Positions 51,783 to 61,129 of a DNA stretch of 64,000 nucleotides are shown piece after piece (position 1 is the first letter of the stretch; the number at the start of each line of letters is the position of its first letter). The notes beneath the pieces were generated by a model. It was not told the origin of the DNA, did not search any database, and saw only the letters and a list, made by a program, of their open reading frames with translations. The DNA comes from a bacterium (GTDB lineage: Bacteria; Armatimonadota; Zipacnadia; Zipacnadales; UBA11051): positions 1 through 64,000 of the forward strand of contig JAUVVY010000001.1 in the NCBI GenBank assembly GCA_030604405.1, read 5' to 3'. The position numbers were made by a program, and so were the translations under genes.

Positions 51783-53393
51783 TCATCCCTGGGGTAACGC
51801 GAGCTTGGTGCTCCCGATGCCGGCGCGGGGGTGCGAGGCCGTGATGGTGATCTCATCGCCCGGCGAGGCCTTCACAAACCACTCCATCTGCTGGCATCCG
51901 CCGCCGGCCGCCAATGCAGCAAATTCATAGACCTGCGGGCGCGAGACTATCTTTTCGGCCTCCACGTTTTCCAGCTTCACCGCCACCGGCTCGGCAGTGC
52001 GGCTGTCCATACCTGTTGACATGACGTTTGTAGCTAAGCGGCCAGTGTTGGCGACATCGACCCTGATGCGATAGACGCCTGCGCCTACGCTGGTGGCTTC
52101 CACGTTGGACAGGCAAATCTGCGAATGCCAGGAGGCGTGCTGCAGCAGGAACTGAGTGGTGTTGGTGGATATCTCGGCCATGTGGGGCGGATACGGGTAG
52201 TGAGTGGCCGCAGTCTTCATGCCGCCGACCTGCACTTTGCCGAGTTGCGGGTGGTCGCAATCCTGCCAGGGAACGAATACGTCGCGGCCTTCGTTCTCGT
52301 CGGCGAACTTCATAATCTGGCGCATGAAATCCCGCTGGCGGGTATCCTCGTCGGCGCTGAAGTATGCCTCGGCATCTATACCTGAGCTGCTGTAGCCGTT
52401 GCCGAGTTCGATTACGTACCACGAAATGCCTAACTCGAAATAGGCAAAATCGTTGGAGTTGCCGCGCAGGGTAACCGGCGCGCGCCACGGGTCGCGGTAG
52501 TCGCGCACATTCATCAGCCGGAAGCCGGTCAGCTTTTCGCCGAGCTTGCCGATCTCGATGATCAGGCCCAGGTCGGCCTGATTCATGTCGTTGTCGGGCG
52601 TGCTGGAAGGGCGCAGGACGGCCTGGGATCCGCAGTGGAAATCTATGCCGGCGAAGATATTCTTGTGCTGGAGCATGAAAGTGCCGACCGCCTTCATTTC
52701 CGGCTGTGCGAAAGCGTGGTCGGCCTGGTCCGTGTTGAAGTCCCAGTTGGCCGGGTAGTTGCGGTTGAAGTCATAGCCCTTAACTGCCGAGACTATCAGG
52801 CCACCATCGTAGCGGCGGATCGTGCCTTCCTGATACTGCTGGTAGAACGGCCCTTCATCGCCCGGACGCCTGGGCACCATAATCCTGGGGTCTTCCGGGT
52901 CCTCGGTGAACGGGCCGGCGGGGTCCTCCCAGCGCATGTTCAGAATCAGGCCGTCGCCGTTGATGTCTTCCGGGACCAGGCCGTTTCTCTTCTCCAGAAT
53001 GTCGAAGCGACTGCGAACCGTCCCGTGAGTGCTCATGGTGTATTCTACCGCGTCCGGGTTCACGCGCGGCACGACGTAAAACGTCGTGTCGTCGAGCATC
53101 GCACGCGCCTTGTCGTCGGTGAGCAGAGTGTGGATCAGCCGCAAGGCCGCAGTCGTGCCGGCCATCTCCTGGGCGTGGACGTTGGCCTGGACGTAATAGG
53201 CAGGCTTGTCCTCCGCTGGGCCGGTAGCCGGGTTGGTGAGTGTGGCCAGCCAGACCTCACGGTCCTCCGGCGTCTTAGTAAGGCTCTCCAGTGTGAAGAC
53301 ATCCCCGGCCGCCGCCTCGCACCCCTTGAGAAACTCCACCATTTCGTCATACGGATAGAAGCTGTCAAATTTCACGTCAGGCACGGCGCTCAT
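51783..53393 (-). CDS. M14-family zinc carboxypeptidase-like protein
   Basis: 536 aa from ATG 53393 (MSAVPDVKFDSFYPYDEMVEFL), with AAGGAGA upstream; the frame is open for 21 more codons but without a plausible site. The HxxE zinc motif is in NVHAQEMAG, the substrate-binding Asn-Arg in GYDFNRNYPANW and the third zinc ligand in DFHCGSQ. A large insertion carries RWEDPAGPFTEDPEDPR. The catalytic Glu region (YFELGISWYVIELGNGY) is present. The C-terminal 100 residues form a beta domain (YRIRVDVANTGRLATNV). No clear signal peptide, although most relatives are exported. It removes C-terminal residues from peptides or acts on cell-wall peptides. Confidence 0.87.
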   Translation of the reverse strand: MSAVPDVKFDSFYPYDEMVEFLKGCEAAAGDVFTLESLTKTPEDREVWLATLTNPATGPAEDKPAYYVQANVHAQEMAGTTAALRLIHTLLTDDKARAMLDDTTFYVVPRVNPDAVEYTMSTHGTVRSRFDILEKRNGLVPEDINGDGLILNMRWEDPAGPFTEDPEDPRIMVPRRPGDEGPFYQQYQEGTIRRYDGGLIVSAVKGYDFNRNYPANWDFNTDQADHAFAQPEMKAVGTFMLQHKNIFAGIDFHCGSQAVLRPSSTPDNDMNQADLGLIIEIGKLGEKLTGFRLMNVRDYRDPWRAPVTLRGNSNDFAYFELGISWYVIELGNGYSSSGIDAEAYFSADEDTRQRDFMRQIMKFADENEGRDVFVPWQDCDHPQLGKVQVGGMKTAATHYPYPPHMAEISTNTTQFLLQHASWHSQICLSNVEATSVGAGVYRIRVDVANTGRLATNVMSTGMDSRTAEPVAVKLENVEAEKIVSRPQVYEFAALAAGGGCQQMEWFVKASPGDEITITASHPRAGIGSTKLALPQG

Positions 53394-53470
53394 GGCATTC
53401 TCCTTGCTGCTTGGGACGGTGTAGTAGATCGGATAGGGGCAACTATGCAGCAACATCCCGCGGCGCGCTA

Positions 53471-53689
53471 ATCAAGCGAAGCCAGGCTCTCCTGTGACAT
53501 GACTTGCTGGGTCAGGTCCCTGTCCACCGGCACCTGCCCCGCCCTGGTGATGGTGATATGTCCGCTGACATCGCCAGTCGTGACGAAACTTAGTGTGACG
53601 GACTTATCAGCGGTGTCGGTGCACCACAGAGCACAAGCGCGCAGTAGGTCGCCGCCCCACGTGTCGCTCCACTCATCCGCCTCACTTTG
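53471..53689 (-). pseudogene. Protein-like open frame without a start codon, possible gene remnant
   Basis: Between in-frame stops at 53690-53692 and 53468-53470 lies a 73-codon frame reading protein-like sequence (KSVTLSFVTTGDVSGHITIT, then RAGQVPVDRDLTQQVMSQES). It has no ATG, GTG or TTG near its beginning. It may be the 3' end of a decayed gene. The 53394-53705 gap otherwise holds nothing recognisable. Confidence 0.3.
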
Positions 53690-53705
53690 CTACCGCGATT
53701 CGCAG

Positions 53706-55340
53706 TTAGGGTCGCACGACGAGGTCCACTTGCTCGACAACCGTGCGATTCATGCGCATGTCCACCGTGATCCTGAACTGCTTCACCTCGACGCGCTGGT
53801 CGCGGCGAACGGCGCGAGCGTTGACCTCGATGCTCCACCTGCCATCGCCGCCGACCTTGGCTTCGGCGTTCTCGAGGAGTGGCGATGTCGCGCTCTGGCC
53901 GGTGGCCTTGAGCGTGGCCTCGGCGATGACGGTGATGCGCATGCTCCGACCTGGGACGCTGGTTCCGCTAATGGTGAAGCGCTCGGGCACAGTAGCGCCG
54001 TCGGTGGGCGATGTGACGATCAGTTTTGGGCCCTGAGCGTGCGTGGTACAAGGGCCGGGCACGGAGTTGCGCGCGAACGGGCGGGTCAGCGTGTTTGGGC
54101 AGAGGCCGGTCGCCTTCAGCCCCGTCTCGCGGCAGATACTGATCTGGATCAAGCCTTGCGGAGGCGTTGGCGGGGTGTAGGGCGGCGTGGTCGCTGAGCC
54201 GCTGAGCGGCGGCATGCTTCCGGTGGTGATCATGACCGCGCGGTTGGACGCATCGTAGGTGACGCCCGCGCCGAGGGCCTGCGAAACGAAACGCACGGGG
54301 ACGTAGGTCTTCCCGCCGGCGAGGATCAGCGGCGGAACATCAAGCGTGACGGCCGATCCATCGACCAGCGCGGTCGTGCGGCCAATCCAGAGCTTCACGA
54401 CTCTCGAGCCCCGGGTTGCGGTGATTGCTCGCTGCGCACCATCCCAAACGACGCTGGCGCCTAACTCGCGGAAGATATCCGCCAGCCCGACAAGTACGCG
54501 CCGGTTCACCTCCGTCGGCGGAGCCTGTGTGCGCATGAGCTGCCCGTCGATGAAGACGCGGTAGCGCTTCGAAGGTTGAGGCATCGGTGGGGGCGGGGGA
54601 GGCTGCACAACCACTGGCGGATCGGGCGGCGGCCAGGGAGGCGTTGTAACTGTCGGCGGGACGGGCTTTGGCGCCGACGAAAGTGCGTGCATAAGCTTGT
54701 GGAGCCGTTCGACCTCAGCCCAGTCACGCGGCGTGTCGCACACGATGAAGGTGCGCCCGCGCACCCACGCGGCGACGTAGTTCGTGTACACGTTAACCAC
54801 GAAGCCCTCAGCGATGAACTTCTGCTCGGTCCACATCCTCATGACGTCGCGATCGATTGAGCGGCCGTGCCCCGTGCTTGGCATCTCAGGGGCCTTGACC
54901 GTGCTTTCGCCACGGTAGCACGCGTGGCCGTGGAACTGAGTCATCTTGAAGCTATGGCTGACGTAAGTCGGGAAGTTGGGCCAGGGGCGGTAAGCCGGCA
55001 GACGATCGTAGCCGGGCTTCATGCGAGCGTAGTTGTTGTTCAGGCATTGGAGCGCTTCGTCGGGTGTCCGGAAGACAACGACCAGCACCGTCCACCCGAT
55101 GCCGGGCCAGTCATAGGCGCGTTCCGGCGTAGGCGTCGGCGGGTTCGCGAAGCCGTCTAGCCCGACGTTGAACGCGTTAAGTTGCTCCCGCGCCGATCTC
55201 CCCAGCGGGCCAACCTCGTTCACGTAGTGCTTGTTAAGAACGCTGATGATGTCGGCCCCCGCCGGCGCCCACATAGGGTCGTCTTGAGCTACTGCGCTGC
55301 CTGTCAAGACCACAGCGATCAACGCCATGACGCACTTCAT
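53706..55340 (-). CDS. Secreted protein with copper-amine-oxidase N-terminal ('stalk') domain
   Basis: 544 aa from ATG 55340 (MKCVMALIAVVLTGSAVAQDD, signal peptide); ATG 55358 and TTG 55364 are alternatives within a small tandem repeat. The N-terminal 230 residues are unassigned. A Pro-rich linker leads to a stalk domain at about 258-372 (YRVFIDGQLMR, VLVGLADIFRELGASVVWDG, ALVDGSAVTLDVPPLILAGGKTYVPVRFVSQALGAGVTYD). This domain is found in many surface proteins and is not itself an oxidase. Next is a segment like the C-terminal tail of some penicillin-binding proteins (ISICRETGLKATGLCPNT). A Big-like beta domain (TSPTDGATVPERFTISGTSVPG) ends the protein. Probably binds the cell surface. Confidence 0.83.
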   Translation of the reverse strand: MKCVMALIAVVLTGSAVAQDDPMWAPAGADIISVLNKHYVNEVGPLGRSAREQLNAFNVGLDGFANPPTPTPERAYDWPGIGWTVLVVVFRTPDEALQCLNNNYARMKPGYDRLPAYRPWPNFPTYVSHSFKMTQFHGHACYRGESTVKAPEMPSTGHGRSIDRDVMRMWTEQKFIAEGFVVNVYTNYVAAWVRGRTFIVCDTPRDWAEVERLHKLMHALSSAPKPVPPTVTTPPWPPPDPPVVVQPPPPPPMPQPSKRYRVFIDGQLMRTQAPPTEVNRRVLVGLADIFRELGASVVWDGAQRAITATRGSRVVKLWIGRTTALVDGSAVTLDVPPLILAGGKTYVPVRFVSQALGAGVTYDASNRAVMITTGSMPPLSGSATTPPYTPPTPPQGLIQISICRETGLKATGLCPNTLTRPFARNSVPGPCTTHAQGPKLIVTSPTDGATVPERFTISGTSVPGRSMRITVIAEATLKATGQSATSPLLENAEAKVGGDGRWSIEVNARAVRRDQRVEVKQFRITVDMRMNRTVVEQVDLVVRP

Positions 55341-55451
55341 CTGCAATTGACCCTTCATCTGCAATTCACCCTTTCATCGGCAATTCACTCTTGATTGATA
55401 GGCGCTGCGTTCTGTGATAGGCGAATCCCGCATCCGCTCGGAGTTCGGGAG

Positions 55452-55534
55452 AATCGGGGACAGTCACCCATTTATTGCCACTTCTCTAAGTGCTACTCTC
55501 ACTCCTCTACAGAAATGGGTGACTGTCCCCGATT
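55452..55534. repeat. Palindromic GGGGACAGTCACC element, copy C
   Basis: Perfect 22-bp arms at 55452-55473 (AATCGGGGACAGTCACCCAT...) and 55513-55534 around a 39-bp centre related to that of copy B. Its right half overlaps the end of the DUF1284 gene. Confidence 0.9.
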
Positions 55535-55981
55535 TTGCACGCCGAGCTTCTTCAACCCGGCGTCGAGGTTAGCCGCGCGTTCTTCGACGGAGCGCTTCGG
55601 GTGGACGCAGATCTCGGGGAGGCCCTCGAAACGCGCACGCACCACCCGTAGGAATTCGCGCACGGTCATAACTGCGCCTGCCTGCATCTGCAGGTGCGCA
55701 AACACGCGGCGGTCGAGATCATCGTTGTAGTCCTGCTTGGATGGCGGCGGGTCGAGCTGTGACACCACGTCATCACAGCGGCCCTCAACCAGGTGGATGC
55801 AGGGCTGGCAGATGAAGTCGGCACCCACGAGGAACTCAACCTCGGTGTCGAGGTCATTGAGCACGATTTCGGCGCAGGTGTGCACGGCGTGGCCGTAAGG
55901 ATGAGGCTTGAACTCCGCGCCCGCACCGTACGCAGTGATGATGTCGAGCAGATGATGGGGGCGAAGCGTCATACTTTGCAT
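55499..55981 (-). CDS. DUF1284-family protein
   Basis: 160 aa. The N-terminus LRPHHLLDII and the cysteine motif DFICQPCIHLVEGRC match the small DUF1284 family, whose His and Cys residues suggest a metal or Fe-S site; function is unknown. The last residues (NRGQSPISVEE) are encoded by the palindromic element copy C, so the original 3' end was replaced or extended by it. Start ATG lies at 55981 with AGGAGG upstream (AAAGGAGGCGCGCAC). Single gene between two unrelated ones. Confidence 0.8.
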   Translation of the reverse strand: MQSMTLRPHHLLDIITAYGAGAEFKPHPYGHAVHTCAEIVLNDLDTEVEFLVGADFICQPCIHLVEGRCDDVVSQLDPPPSKQDYNDDLDRRVFAHLQMQAGAVMTVREFLRVVRARFEGLPEICVHPKRSVEERAANLDAGLKKLGVQNRGQSPISVEE

Positions 55982-56015
55982 GTGCGCGCCTCCTTTGGCT
56001 TATTGGGGGACAGCC

Positions 56016-58418
56016 TCAGAATGGTGCGTCCGGCTCTTCGGCGCTTTCGCTCTGCTGGTAGTACAGTAGTGGGCGCTCGTCCGGATGGCCCTCGCGCATT
56101 TCCTTGTACTGCGGCTTGGCCTTCTTGATGACTACCGTGTAGCCGCCGGAATCAACCATGGGTGTCGCCGTGGGCTCGTAAATCCACGTATCTCTGCGGC
56201 CCGTCAATGGGTCTTTTGGTAGTTGTTCAAGGTACGGTCCCCGGTATTGGCCCGTGAGTTGCACCGGATTGCCGCTGGAGTCTACGCCATAAGCGGGCGG
56301 CGTTTCTGCCAGCAAGTCCTTGAGTTTTCCCGGAAAACACCCGGCATGTTCGAGGAATGTCTCAAGCGCCCGGTCTATTTGCGTCAAGGGACCATAGAGT
56401 TTGTCGTGAGCAGCCGAATGTCCGCCGATGGTTCCGGCATAGGCAGCCGAGATAACATGACGCGGAAGCTGCGCAACTACAGCCGCCGCGGTCAACAGAA
56501 AGAGCGTGACGACTACAAGCTGGGTCGCAGCCCGAGCCTTCGGACTCATATAGGGACCGAGGATAAGCAAACTGCACAAGAGCCCGAAAGCTGCCCATGT
56601 CGCGATAGCTGCTAAAACGGAGAAGACAGCCAGGGGTAGGTCCGCGATCACGGCTACCAAGAGACTCCTAATCGACAGCCAGACAACATCGAAAGGAACA
56701 ATTGCAGAGAGCGCATCGCGCCCGGATACAACGAGAACAAGTACAGGTATGACAGTGGCGATGGCTGCGAAACATGCCTTCAGTGAGCGGCTGGTCCCGG
56801 AAAGATACGCAAGAAGCGTAGGAATGGTCAAGGCACACCACCCAACCTGCACTAGCGCCGCCGCCAACGCAAACGGCTCGGCCGTCCATTCATCGACGAA
56901 GAACCATAGAAGAATACTCTCATAGTGGGGGAGAAAATCCCAGTTGTACCAGGCAATTGTAGCCAATGCGACCACACCGAGAACTACAAATCCAGCCAGG
57001 ATGATAACCCAGCGTAGAAATTGGGCTACAGGTAAGAGCTTGGCGAGCTCTTCGCGCTCGTGAGGCTCAATCGCTCTGGATCTCAAACGCCCAAGCAGAA
57101 ACGCGACCATCAATAGAGCGATCAGACCGACAATGAGGCTTTCGAAACTCGACAGACACAACGCCACGGTGCTCAGAATAAGCAAGCCTGTGATCTTCGC
57201 CGGGGTCATGCTGAAACCACGTCTGAGCAGCCAGTAGCTGATCAGCGAACAGGTGATGCAGAGAAGGGCCAGCAGCGCGATACGAGCGCCGGGCTGGTGG
57301 AGAATGAGCTTGATAGCCGGGTAATGGACTGTGCCCTGGCGCTGTATTGATAGCTGGTACTCATCGGCGCCGCGGTCTGCGGCGAATGTCAGGTCCTCCA
57401 TGTCCTGCTTGTCCAGCAGCGTCCAGAAGCGGCTGCCCTTTAGTTCAGTGAGCGGCGACCTCCCGCGCGGCCACTTTCCGTCCTCTTTGTAATGCAGGTC
57501 CTCATAAGGCACCGCCTGTCCGCCGCGGTATTCGACCACGCAGCCGGGGCCCTGCGTCTCCAGAGCCTGTCGGCGAATGGTGGCATAGCTGCTGCCTTCG
57601 GGATGCTGCACATCGAGTGGGAGCTGCACGTCCTTGAGCTGATCACAGACCACCGGCGCCTCGGACAACACTACAAGGAGTATCTCTGTCTTCTGGCGCG
57701 AGCTGGCCCGCGAAATGGTCAGGGGATAAACAAGCTGCTCCGTGGCAAAGCGGATGCCTATCGGCTCAACATCTTCGATTATCGGATCTTTGGTTGCCTC
57801 AGCGGGCAGAATGCGCAGAGCTACGAAGTACCAACTCTTGTCAACATAGATGCCGAGCGTGTCTTGGGTGTTTTCGGGCACCTGGTAGCCGTTCTCCCGC
57901 AACCAGTCAACCAGGACCTGTGTGCCTGTGGCCGAAAGGACGGCCACATCGTACTTGCCCATCTCAAACCGCTCATGGACCGTGACCGACGGCGCCTCGG
58001 CGAGGCCTTCAACGCCTGGTGGCGGGGGAGCCGATGGGGGAAAGCCGCCCGCCATGCCCCCGTATTCTGCTTCCAGCGGGTCATGAATAGTCGTCTTCAC
58101 CCGGGGTGCGCTCTGGCCGAAGGCGACGTCCAGCAGGTCTGTCGAAGCGGAGAAGACATCTTCTTTGCCGGGCCTGCCGGGAACGGGGATTACCCAGGCA
58201 AAATCCTCCGACGGGCCCTGGTATGTGGTCTGCAGCAGGAGCACTTCCCTGTCGTTGAGCAGGTCTATGATCAGACCTTTCTGAGCCGTTGACGCGACCC
58301 CGGCATCGCCGGCGACTCGTGCGCTCATTTGGGGCGGCATAAACATGCCGTCGGCGAGGACGAGTTGCGCGGGAATCACTAAGGCGGCCAATAAGAACGC
58401 TGCCACAATGTTGCGCAT
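56016..58418 (-). CDS. DUF2330 membrane protein with pseudopilin-like C-terminus (copy 1)
   Basis: 800 aa from ATG 58418 (MRNIVAAFLLAALV, signal peptide), chosen because GAGGAG lies 9 bases upstream. The N-terminal half (DGMFMPPQMSARVAGDAGVASTAQKGLIID, LLLQTTYQGPSEDFAWVIPVPGRP) is DUF2330, an exported domain of unknown role. About 395-660 holds several transmembrane helices. About 700-795 resembles the soluble domain of type II secretion pseudopilin GspG (IDRALETFLEHAGCFPGKLKDLL, GPYLEQLPKDPLTGRRDTW) but lacks the pilin N-terminal helix. It has a close tandem paralog upstream, and the two leaders share 30+ identical bases. Confidence 0.83.
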   Translation of the reverse strand: MRNIVAAFLLAALVIPAQLVLADGMFMPPQMSARVAGDAGVASTAQKGLIIDLLNDREVLLLQTTYQGPSEDFAWVIPVPGRPGKEDVFSASTDLLDVAFGQSAPRVKTTIHDPLEAEYGGMAGGFPPSAPPPPGVEGLAEAPSVTVHERFEMGKYDVAVLSATGTQVLVDWLRENGYQVPENTQDTLGIYVDKSWYFVALRILPAEATKDPIIEDVEPIGIRFATEQLVYPLTISRASSRQKTEILLVVLSEAPVVCDQLKDVQLPLDVQHPEGSSYATIRRQALETQGPGCVVEYRGGQAVPYEDLHYKEDGKWPRGRSPLTELKGSRFWTLLDKQDMEDLTFAADRGADEYQLSIQRQGTVHYPAIKLILHQPGARIALLALLCITCSLISYWLLRRGFSMTPAKITGLLILSTVALCLSSFESLIVGLIALLMVAFLLGRLRSRAIEPHEREELAKLLPVAQFLRWVIILAGFVVLGVVALATIAWYNWDFLPHYESILLWFFVDEWTAEPFALAAALVQVGWCALTIPTLLAYLSGTSRSLKACFAAIATVIPVLVLVVSGRDALSAIVPFDVVWLSIRSLLVAVIADLPLAVFSVLAAIATWAAFGLLCSLLILGPYMSPKARAATQLVVVTLFLLTAAAVVAQLPRHVISAAYAGTIGGHSAAHDKLYGPLTQIDRALETFLEHAGCFPGKLKDLLAETPPAYGVDSSGNPVQLTGQYRGPYLEQLPKDPLTGRRDTWIYEPTATPMVDSGGYTVVIKKAKPQYKEMREGHPDERPLLYYQQSESAEEPDAPF

Positions 58419-58493
58419 AAGATGACACTCCTCTGGCTCGGGCGGTCTCGCCACCTCTGCTTGATTATTGTTGTACAATACGCTTGCGGGGGC

Positions 58494-60875
58494 TCACATC
58501 TCTTCTTCGTAATACAAACGATGGCCCTCGTCGTGGGCCTTGCGGACGTGCGGCCAGTAGCGGGTGTATCTTTCGCGCACTTCTCGGTACTCGGGCTGGC
58601 CTGTTCCTATCACAAGCGTGTAGCCGCCAGAGTCGACCATGGGGGTGCCGGTAGGTTCATAGTTCCAGGTGTCATTGCGCCGGGTACACGGGTCCTGTGG
58701 CAGGGATTCCAGATACGGCCCCTTCCATTGCCCGTGAAGTCGGACCGGGTTGCCGCTGGCATCTGCGCCTTTTCTTGGCTTTCGCTTTGCTGTCAGATCA
58801 GCCAGCCGCGTCGGATAGCAGCCATGATGGGCGACGAAGCTCTCGACCGCCTCGTCAATCTCTTCGAGCGCACGGTCAAGTTGTCGGTAAGCGACGCTCT
58901 GGCGGCCGCCGCCTGCATGTGCCGGAGGCACAAATTGCATGAGAAACGGCAGCAGAAATACGAGTAGTAAAGTGAGCACAACAGCCAGTGTTAGATACGA
59001 CGCGTGCAAGCGGGTCGGCTGTGGGGCCAGGTGCGGGAAGACGATAAGCCCTGCCAGCAGGGACCAAGCGGCGATGGTGATGAGGCCCATCATCGAGCCG
59101 AGTGTGGCAAGCAACCACGCCCACGCGCCACTGACAGAGCTAACATGCGCTGAGGCAGCTCCAAAGTAAGCCTCAAGGAGCAGGACAACTACCAGGAAGA
59201 ATATGATGATGGCCGCCGTGTGGCCGTACGGGCGGAACTTGGTATCCGCCAGAGTCGGCCGCATCACTTTCCATACGAGTGCCGCCCAGGCGATCTGCAG
59301 GGCTATCAACACAAAGGTCAACAGTGTGGCCGCGTTGCCTGTGAGCAGCTTGTCTATCTGCTGGCCGAGGAAGTCATGCTCAAAGAAATTGTATTTGTAT
59401 TGCAGCAGCCCGGCAAAGATGGCGAGCAGGACGAAGCTGATGAACAAGCAACCAGCGCCTACCAGAGCCCAGAGAATCTCCGTGCGGCCCGGCGCCTTTA
59501 TGCCCAGCTTGCCGCCGCCCTCTTTCTCGCGGCTCTTGCGGTGCGCCTGGAGAATCAGAACCGGGACTGCGATCGCTGCCAATATGCCGACCGGGCACAG
59601 CACCGCCCCAATCGCGGTCAGAACCAGCGTCAGAACCAGCATACCTCTGACGTCACGCGGATCGAAATCCGCCTGGCCGATATTGATGGTGGACATGAGC
59701 AGGAAGAGGAACACACCGTACAGAGTCAAACACAGTATCTGACCGCAGGTTGTGTGGAGCAGCAACGTATGCCACGGATGGTTGATGTAGGCGTAGCGTT
59801 TGACGACTACCGCCTCCCGCTGCGGGGCCACCCCGTAACTGAATGTGAGGTCGTCCATGTGCTCTCTGTTCAGCAGCGTCCAGAAACGCGTGCCCTGCAG
59901 GTCAACCAGCGGCGAGCTGTTATGTCGCCATTTCAAACGGGTATCAAAATGCAGGTCATGGTAAGGCATGGGCTGCCCACCAGCGTACTCCATCACCACG
60001 CCGGGAGCGCTGTCTTCGAGCACCGTGCGGCGGATGGTTGCGTAGCTTGCTCCGGGCTGGTAGGTCTTTCCCAGAGGTAAATTCACGGCCGAGAGCTGAT
60101 CGCACTGCACCGGTACGTCAGAGAGTACAACTAGCAGAATCTCGGTTTTCTGGCGGGAGCTGGCCCGCGATATGGTCAGTGGAAATACGAGCTTGTCGGT
60201 CGCAAAGCGAATACCGATTGGATCAACATCTCTGACCATGCCGCTCTCCGGGGACTGTTCCGGTCGGATCTGGAGAGCGACGAAATACCAGCCCTTTTGG
60301 ACATAGGTATCGAGCAACTCATCAGCCTTGTGGGGGACCTGGTAGCCGTTGTCAACGAGCCACCCGGCGAGTACCCCGGTGCCTGTAGCCGAGAGCACCT
60401 CCGCATCGTACATCCCAACCTGCATACGCTCATGGACGATCACCTGCGGCGGCGGGACAGAGCCGGTACCAGCTATGCGGCCGCCAGCGAATTGCGGTGC
60501 CATTAGCGTATTGAAAAAGTCTTTGCCGGCCAGGGGGTCCTCGATTTCGGTTTCCACACGTGGCATAGTCTGGCGGAATACAACGTCGAGGAAATCCGTT
60601 GAGGCCTCAAAAACGTTCTCTCTGCTGGGCCTGCCGGGCACGGGGATAACCCACGCGAAGTCTTCAGCCGGGCCTTGGTATGTGGTCTGCAGAAGGAGAA
60701 CTTCTTTGCCATCAGCCATGTCAATGATAACGGCCTTCTGAGTGGTGGAGGCAGCGCCTGTCTCACCCGCGGCACGGGGGCTAAGCCTGGGGGGCATGAA
60801 CATGCCATCGGCGAGGGCGAGTTGCGCGGAAATCACTAAGGCCGCCAATGAACACGCTGCCATAGTTCTGCGCAT
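58494..60875 (-). CDS. DUF2330 membrane protein with pseudopilin-like C-terminus (copy 2)
   Basis: 793 aa, same architecture as the next gene: signal peptide (ACSLAALVISAQLALA), DUF2330 half (DGMFMPPRLSPRAAGETGAASTTQKAVIID, QTTYQGPAEDFAWVIPVPGRP), multiple membrane helices at about 375-680 and a GspG-like end (DRALEEIDEAVESFVAHHGCYPTRLADL, GPYLESLPQDPCTRRNDTWNYEP). The two genes are clearly a tandem duplication. Copy 2 is more hydrophilic in the middle. Start ATG follows the same GAGGAGTGTCATCTT leader. Function unknown; a surface or secretion role is inferred from topology. Confidence 0.83.
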   Translation of the reverse strand: MRRTMAACSLAALVISAQLALADGMFMPPRLSPRAAGETGAASTTQKAVIIDMADGKEVLLLQTTYQGPAEDFAWVIPVPGRPSRENVFEASTDFLDVVFRQTMPRVETEIEDPLAGKDFFNTLMAPQFAGGRIAGTGSVPPPQVIVHERMQVGMYDAEVLSATGTGVLAGWLVDNGYQVPHKADELLDTYVQKGWYFVALQIRPEQSPESGMVRDVDPIGIRFATDKLVFPLTISRASSRQKTEILLVVLSDVPVQCDQLSAVNLPLGKTYQPGASYATIRRTVLEDSAPGVVMEYAGGQPMPYHDLHFDTRLKWRHNSSPLVDLQGTRFWTLLNREHMDDLTFSYGVAPQREAVVVKRYAYINHPWHTLLLHTTCGQILCLTLYGVFLFLLMSTINIGQADFDPRDVRGMLVLTLVLTAIGAVLCPVGILAAIAVPVLILQAHRKSREKEGGGKLGIKAPGRTEILWALVGAGCLFISFVLLAIFAGLLQYKYNFFEHDFLGQQIDKLLTGNAATLLTFVLIALQIAWAALVWKVMRPTLADTKFRPYGHTAAIIIFFLVVVLLLEAYFGAASAHVSSVSGAWAWLLATLGSMMGLITIAAWSLLAGLIVFPHLAPQPTRLHASYLTLAVVLTLLLVFLLPFLMQFVPPAHAGGGRQSVAYRQLDRALEEIDEAVESFVAHHGCYPTRLADLTAKRKPRKGADASGNPVRLHGQWKGPYLESLPQDPCTRRNDTWNYEPTGTPMVDSGGYTLVIGTGQPEYREVRERYTRYWPHVRKAHDEGHRLYYEEEM

Positions 60876-61006
60876 AAGATGACACTCCTCTGGCTCGGGC
60901 GGTCTGCAGACCCACTCGCCTGGTGCCCTCCATCCTTATTCTACAACACTTTTGCGGGAACCTGCATGCCATCGCCCTGTGGCCGCAGAGGTCTCCCGGC
61001 TTGCTC

Positions 61007-61034
61007 GTGTCGAGCTGGACGCCCGACCCACGGG
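61007..61034 (+). repeat. Degenerate TCGGGCTGGAAG-type element
   Basis: GTCGAGCTGGACGCCCGACC followed by CACGGG, differing from the 15815 element at two positions in the stem/loop. It sits just before the thrS terminator. Confidence 0.55.
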
Positions 61035-61038
61035 ACGG

Positions 61039-61076
61039 AAAAAAGAGCACTGCTGGACTGTCTCCAGCAGTGCTCT
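61039..61076 (-). terminator. Intrinsic terminator of thrS
   Basis: AGAGCACTGCTGGA and TCCAGCAGTGCTCT form a 14-bp hairpin (61044-61076), followed on the minus strand by six T residues. It lies 54 bp after the thrS stop codon. Confidence 0.92.
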
Positions 61077-61129
61077 GTATCAGCGTTGACATAAAACGCC
61101 GAGAGACGATTGGCCCCGGAAGGACTGCC

